A stretch of 64,000 bases of DNA, from contig JAFWQJ010000003.1 of assembly GCA_017545185.1 (NCBI GenBank), positions 43,615-107,614 of the forward strand, read 5' to 3'. Made by a program: the position numbers and the translations under genes. The notes beneath the pieces were generated by a model. That model saw nothing but the letters and a program-made list of their open reading frames with translations, was not told the origin of the DNA and did not search any database. Positions 61,219 to 64,000 of the stretch are shown in pieces. This DNA comes from Oscillospiraceae bacterium. Lineage in GTDB: Bacteria > Bacillota > Clostridia > Oscillospirales > Ruminococcaceae. Numbering within the stretch: the first letter of the stretch is position 1; each line of letters starts with the position of its first letter.

Positions 61219-61475
61219 ATGAGAACAGGGATGAAGCCGGCAGCGATCCTTCTGACCGCATTGCTTAGTTTTAGAAGTATTTCGTCAAATTTCGGGATGC
61301 AGACGCTCGGATATGATGAATTGCACTGCGATTGATTCAGGAAGATGATACGATTATTCTTTCGGAGCAGCTCCAAAACGCAGATCTTGATTCCGACGGG
61401 ATCCTCACTATTCTGGATGTTCAGGCATTTCTGCGGGAATATCTCGTTCCTTCGACCGGAATAAGCGTCAAATAA
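61219..61475 (+). pseudogene. remnant of a dockerin-containing secreted protein
   Basis: From ATG 61219 the frame encodes a signal-peptide-like start (MRTGMKPAAILLTALLSF) and stops at 61335. In another frame from about 61320, IALRLIQEDD and then NADLDSDGILTILDVQAFLREYLV form most of a dockerin, lacking only the first calcium loop. The last codons read on to a stop at 61475. Promoter and ribosome site are still good. So the body of the gene was deleted and the frame shifted, next to an element boundary. Confidence 0.72.
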
Positions 61476-62620
61476 ACCGCGTCATAGTTTACTGCTTTTG
61501 AGAGATTGCCTTTTCCGCTGACCGGTACCGTTTCAAGCCACGCAAAAAGCTCGTCCAGCAGCACGGCATATTTGCCGTCCTGATCACGGAAAACCACACG
61601 CGGCTTCTCGTCTTTCTTCGGCTGCACATACCAGCATCCGAACGGCTTGGCATACAGGCTTTCGCCTTCCAGCGTGACATTGCTTTCGATGCGTGAGAAT
61701 TCGTTTTGCGCGCTGCTGGTGAAATACTGCTCTTTCTGCTTTCGCTTGAGTGTTTCCTCTCCGAATTTCGACGCAGCCAAATCAGCTTTGACCGGATCGT
61801 AGCCGAATTGCGTCTGAATCTGATGAGAGACCGTTGCCTTGTCCGGTACTTGATCGAAGGAGATCTCTCTGCCGGAATGCAGATCTTTCAGTGTATAGAA
61901 GCCGTTTTCGTCCTTGTCAAAGGAAAAGTTCTTCTCGATCTCCTTGCATTTGGCAACAAACTCCTCGCGGACGATGCGCACGGCATCCTGATGCTTCACA
62001 TCATGGAGGCAATACTGGTCGCCGCTTTTCGTTTCCACGAAAACCGCGGGCAGATCATGCGCTTTCAGCATCGCGGTCAGGTGCGGCACTTCCCATGCCT
62101 GCACCTTGAAATTGCCGAATGATTCGGGCTTTTCTGCGATTTTCTCCTTGATGCACTCGGTGCATATCTGCTTGAAGATCGGCAGATCGCCGCTGCGGAC
62201 ATTCGCGTAAAGGTTGTTTTTCCCTTTTTCGCCGGAGAATGCAATGGGGATGCCGTATTTCTTCGCGGTGCGGGCAATCGCCTTGCGATCCTCCTGTGAG
62301 AAGCCGTGCTGCGAGACAGACAGCGCTTCGCCTGTCTCTCTGGCGTTTTCGGCAAGTTCTTTCAGCGATACTTCACCTGGCTTGATGCCGGTCAGATTCG
62401 TTGCCGTGACATTCGGCGGCTTGGTCTTTTCCGGCACAGCGCTGCCTTTCGATGCCTTGATCTGCACCTTTGCGCGGGCACGGTCATGCTCCATACCGAG
62501 CAGTTCGCGGAACAGCCTGCCGACCGAATCCAGCACGGACTTGAATGCGGATAGCGCCGCTTCTGCTGCTTTTTCCGATACCTGCATCGAAACGGCGGTC
62601 ACATCTTCGCTCATGTTCAT
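61421..62620 (-). CDS. DUF3801/PcfB-like conjugative-element protein
   Basis: The 399-residue protein (ATG 62620 after GGAGGAGG) contains VSEKAAEAALSAFKSVLDSVGRLFRELL, FKVQAWEVPHLTAMLKAHDLPAVFV and PVKADLAASKFGEETLKRKQKEQYF. These are typical of DUF3801/PcfB proteins in Tn916-like and other ICE modules. The last 10-15 residues (GTRYSRRNA) are read antisense to the dockerin remnant, so the natural C-terminus was replaced at a recombination joint near 61450-61475. It is probably a leftover of an integrative element. Confidence 0.75.
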   Translation of the reverse strand: MNMSEDVTAVSMQVSEKAAEAALSAFKSVLDSVGRLFRELLGMEHDRARAKVQIKASKGSAVPEKTKPPNVTATNLTGIKPGEVSLKELAENARETGEALSVSQHGFSQEDRKAIARTAKKYGIPIAFSGEKGKNNLYANVRSGDLPIFKQICTECIKEKIAEKPESFGNFKVQAWEVPHLTAMLKAHDLPAVFVETKSGDQYCLHDVKHQDAVRIVREEFVAKCKEIEKNFSFDKDENGFYTLKDLHSGREISFDQVPDKATVSHQIQTQFGYDPVKADLAASKFGEETLKRKQKEQYFTSSAQNEFSRIESNVTLEGESLYAKPFGCWYVQPKKDEKPRVVFRDQDGKYAVLLDELFAWLETVPVSGKGNLSKAVNYDAVYLTLIPVEGTRYSRRNA

Positions 62621-62643
62621 TGGTTCATCCCTCCTCCAATGGG

Positions 62644-62702
62644 CAAAAAAAGAGCCCGTTATTAAATAGTAGAAAGGCTTCACACTTCATAATAACGGGC
62701 TT
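62644..62702 (-). terminator. terminator with large loop before the DUF3801 gene
   Basis: AAGCCCGTTATTA/TAATAACGGGCTC stem with a 25-base loop, followed on the minus strand by TTTTTTT. Confidence 0.78.
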
Positions 62703-62789
62703 GAAAAAGAATATTCAGTTGTCAAGATGCAAATACCTGCAAGAATCTGAGCTGTATGCAGGAGCAATTTTGCCGGTAGAGGTATGCGG

Positions 62790-63224
62790 TCAGTCATTCT
62801 CAGTCGGATAGAACAGCTTTTCCGTCTCGTCTGCCTCCACAACGGTCAGCACCAGAAGCTGGGGCTCATGCCGGTTATAGGTGATAAGCGGCGCACATTC
62901 GTCATCGACCAGGACGCCGCAGACCTGCGGCAGCATATCCTCGGTCAGCATGAAAACGGTATCGTCCAGCGGCGCATCGTCGTCCATATTGTCCGGCTCA
63001 TAGACGCCGGGAATCTCGAACGGATTGAAGTCCGGGCAGGTGTCGATGAAGCGCTGGAGGCTGCTTGCCTCGACGAAATACTTGTTGTTCGCATCCTTGA
63101 GGACATGGAACGGGCGACCGCTCCAAAATGCTCTCTTGCAGATTTCGTTCATAAAGGGCAGGCTGTAGCCGAGCTTGCTTGCGGCTGCGTACATGGAAAG
63201 GAGCGTCAAAGTCATCTGTTTCAT
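62790..63224 (-). CDS. unknown protein of an integrative element
   Basis: ATG 63224 is seven bases after CAGGAGG; the ATG at 63233 is too close. The 144-residue acidic protein (LGYSLPFMNEICKRAFWSGRPFHVLKDANNKYFVEASSLQRFIDTCPDF...DDTVFMLTEDMLPQVCGVLVDDE) has no motif I recognise. It lies 165 bases before the DUF3801 gene on the same strand. It is preceded by a perfect ten-base inverted repeat at 63261-63293. Confidence 0.62.
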   Translation of the reverse strand: MKQMTLTLLSMYAAASKLGYSLPFMNEICKRAFWSGRPFHVLKDANNKYFVEASSLQRFIDTCPDFNPFEIPGVYEPDNMDDDAPLDDTVFMLTEDMLPQVCGVLVDDECAPLITYNRHEPQLLVLTVVEADETEKLFYPTEND

Positions 63225-63260
63225 AGTAATCATCCTCCTGAAAGATATAGATTTTCATTT

Positions 63261-63293
63261 TCGTGTGCGAAATCTGGCTGAAATCGCACACGA
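63261..63293 (-). promoter_or_regulatory. ten-base perfect inverted repeat with GTGTGC core
   Basis: TCGTGTGCGA (63261-63270) and TCGCACACGA (63284-63293), 13 bases apart, about 37 bases before the start of the unknown gene. The same CGTGTGC word recurs at 63561-63590. Confidence 0.55.
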
Positions 63294-63349
63294 CACCGGG
63301 TATGTCCGATCTGGATTCTTGTTTACATTGGCATCACCACCAGAAAAAG

Positions 63350-63392
63350 GGCATAAAAATAGCCCGGATTTTTTTGTTAAAAAGACCGGGCT
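63350..63392 (-). terminator. hairpin, probable terminator
   Basis: AGCCCGG/CCGGGCT stem followed on the minus strand by ATTTTTATG. Confidence 0.55.
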
Positions 63393-63560
63393 GATGGATT
63401 ATTCAATTGAAAAAGGGAAAAGCGAAGAAAAAAGGAAAGAGGGTACTGAATCACGCGAGAATCGCGAAGAGAATGTAACGAAATCGACGCATTTACACTG
63501 CTTTTGATTGAATGAGTACGAGCCATGATACACCTGATTGTGTGCAGTGTTTTTGCGGAC

Positions 63561-63590
63561 TTTCGTGTGCATTCGTGTGCACGCGTGTGC
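63561..63590. repeat. three tandem ten-base repeats, TTCGTGTGC type
   Basis: TTTCGTGTGC, ATTCGTGTGC and ACGCGTGTGC follow each other at exactly one helical turn, a pattern seen at recombinase or excisionase arm sites. Confidence 0.6.
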
Positions 63591-63669
63591 GATTGGCTTG
63601 AAAAATACTTCAAAATACGGAAAAAATCTTCCGAAATCGGAAATTTTTTTCAATTCAAAACATAAGAAA

Positions 63670-63710
63670 AAATGTCCTAGATGCTTGATTTTCACGCATC
63701 TAGGACATTT
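63670..63710. terminator. terminator of the integrase gene
   Basis: A perfect 15-pair stem AAATGTCCTAGATGC/GCATCTAGGACATTT with an 11-base loop; on the minus strand it is followed by TTTTTTCTT, matching the integrase orientation. Confidence 0.75.
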
Positions 63711-63716
63711 TACATC

Positions 63717-63739
63717 TGGCGGAGAAAAAGGGATTTGAA
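63717..63739 (-). other. tRNA-3'-end-like attachment site
   Basis: On the minus strand the segment reads TTCAAATCCC, then TTTTTCTCCGCCA, which resembles the T-loop and acceptor end of a Firmicute serine tRNA. The rest of the tRNA is absent. Placed just beyond the 3' end of an integrase gene, it is a probable att core of the integrated element. Confidence 0.55.
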
Positions 63740-63790
63740 GAACTAGTTTTTCTCCTAAAAAGAACGTATCTGCTAACAAAATTTTCGGGC

Positions 63791-63852
63791 GTGTGACTTT
63801 TGTGTGACTTCGCCCTATTTCGTGTGACTTTCGTGTGACTTTCGTGTGACTT
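63791..63852. repeat. five GTGTGACTT repeats next to the integrase
   Basis: Copies start at 63791, 63802, 63822, 63833 and 63844, spaced 11, 20, 11 and 11 bases. The last runs into the integrase stop codon. They look like arm-type binding sites of a Tn916-like tyrosine recombinase. Confidence 0.65.
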
Positions 63853-64000
63853 ACGGGTTTTCTCTACGCGACTTCCCGATGACCGACATGAAGAAGTCGT
63901 CGATCTTCCGCTGGTATTCGACTTCCTTTGCAGAGGTCGTGTGCGTGTAAACCGACTTCATGACATTGTCGGTTGCCCAGCCGCCGAGCTTCTGGATGTA
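63851..64000 (-). CDS. tyrosine-family site-specific integrase, C-terminal end only
   Basis: The last 49 residues are present (YIQKLGGWATDNVMKSVYTH...EYQRKIDDFFMSVIGKS). They match the C-terminus of phage/ICE tyrosine recombinases, where the LGGW segment and the YTH tyrosine region are conserved; the catalytic Tyr is probably the Y of VYTH. The gene extends beyond the window, so the element lies to the right. Confidence 0.85.
   Translation of the reverse strand, partial: YIQKLGGWATDNVMKSVYTHTTSAKEVEYQRKIDDFFMSVIGKSRRENP

Noticed and set aside
63399-63779. A 126-codon minus-strand frame with CPRC and Cys-rich parts
   Set aside because: It crosses the terminator hairpin and the att-like site; the CPRC is translated from the stem. 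Non-coding.
63561-63852. Short regular repeats considered as a CRISPR array
   Set aside because: Units are only 9-11 bases with no spacers of constant length and no cas genes.

Overview
The window looks like a chromosomal piece of a Ruminococcus-like member of the Oscillospiraceae (gut Firmicutes). The evidence is moderately high GC, strong AGGAGG ribosome sites with ATG, GTG or TTG starts, TTGACA-17-TATAAT promoters, three secreted proteins ending in type I dockerins (including a GH5 cellulase), two Feo iron systems with a FeoB-associated Cys-rich peptide, and conjugative-element remnants of the DUF3801 type. No scaffoldin, rRNA gene, intact tRNA gene or CRISPR array is visible. The genus is inferred from gene content only.

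Layout. 1-6.6 kb (minus strand): a three-gene operon (nucleotidyltransferase/aminotransferase fusion, opine-dehydrogenase-like enzyme, acyl-adenylating enzyme cut by the window edge), an ECF sigma/anti-sigma pair and a PfkB sugar kinase. 6.8-17.6 kb: a dockerin protein with four related binding modules, a frameshifted ADP-ribosylglycohydrolase, an HD hydrolase, a patatin with an unknown partner, a stand-alone SNF2 ATPase and a dockerin-bearing M4 protease. 17.9-44 kb: an iron-response island. It holds feoAB/feoC-like genes, a DtxR-type repressor, a heavy-metal P-type ATPase, an ApbE/FMN-binding/ferric-reductase-like electron-transfer cluster, a Tp47-like cell-wall protein, flavodoxin, two FtsX-type ABC exporters and a second feoA-feoA-feoB operon. 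Eleven copies of one 16-bp dyad, GTTAG-N6-CTAAC, tie this island together, and a yybP-ykoY (manganese) riboswitch lies within it. 44-51.4 kb: a beta-helix carbohydrate-binding lipoprotein, an OmpR/EnvZ-type two-component system, an HtrA protease, a flavoprotein, a membrane protein and a leucine-rich-repeat protein. 51.7-64 kb: an accessory region with a 895-residue fusion of three ADP-ribose hydrolase modules (PARG, ARH/DraG, macrodomain), a dockerin GH5 cellulase, an IS66 remnant, an operon of two related unknown proteins (one with an XRE-like HTH) plus a sirtuin, a decayed dockerin gene, and pieces of one or two integrative elements ending in an integrase.

How the parts fit. The iron island appears to combine Fe(II) uptake (two Feo systems), surface reduction of ferric iron by covalently bound flavin (ApbE plus FMN-binding protein), flavodoxin as a low-iron electron carrier, and a metal-exporting ATPase, with the DtxR-family protein as the likely reader of the dyads. 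The most unusual content is NAD/ADP-ribose chemistry. The triple hydrolase at 51.7 kb and the broken single ADP-ribosylglycohydrolase at 9.1 kb, 42 kb apart, carry the same CAAACGACCACT element exactly 17 nt before their -10 boxes, which suggests one small regulon that erases ADP-ribosylation. The HTH/paralogue/sirtuin operon at 57.6-61.1 kb may be a related or defensive NAD-dependent system. That last point is inference.
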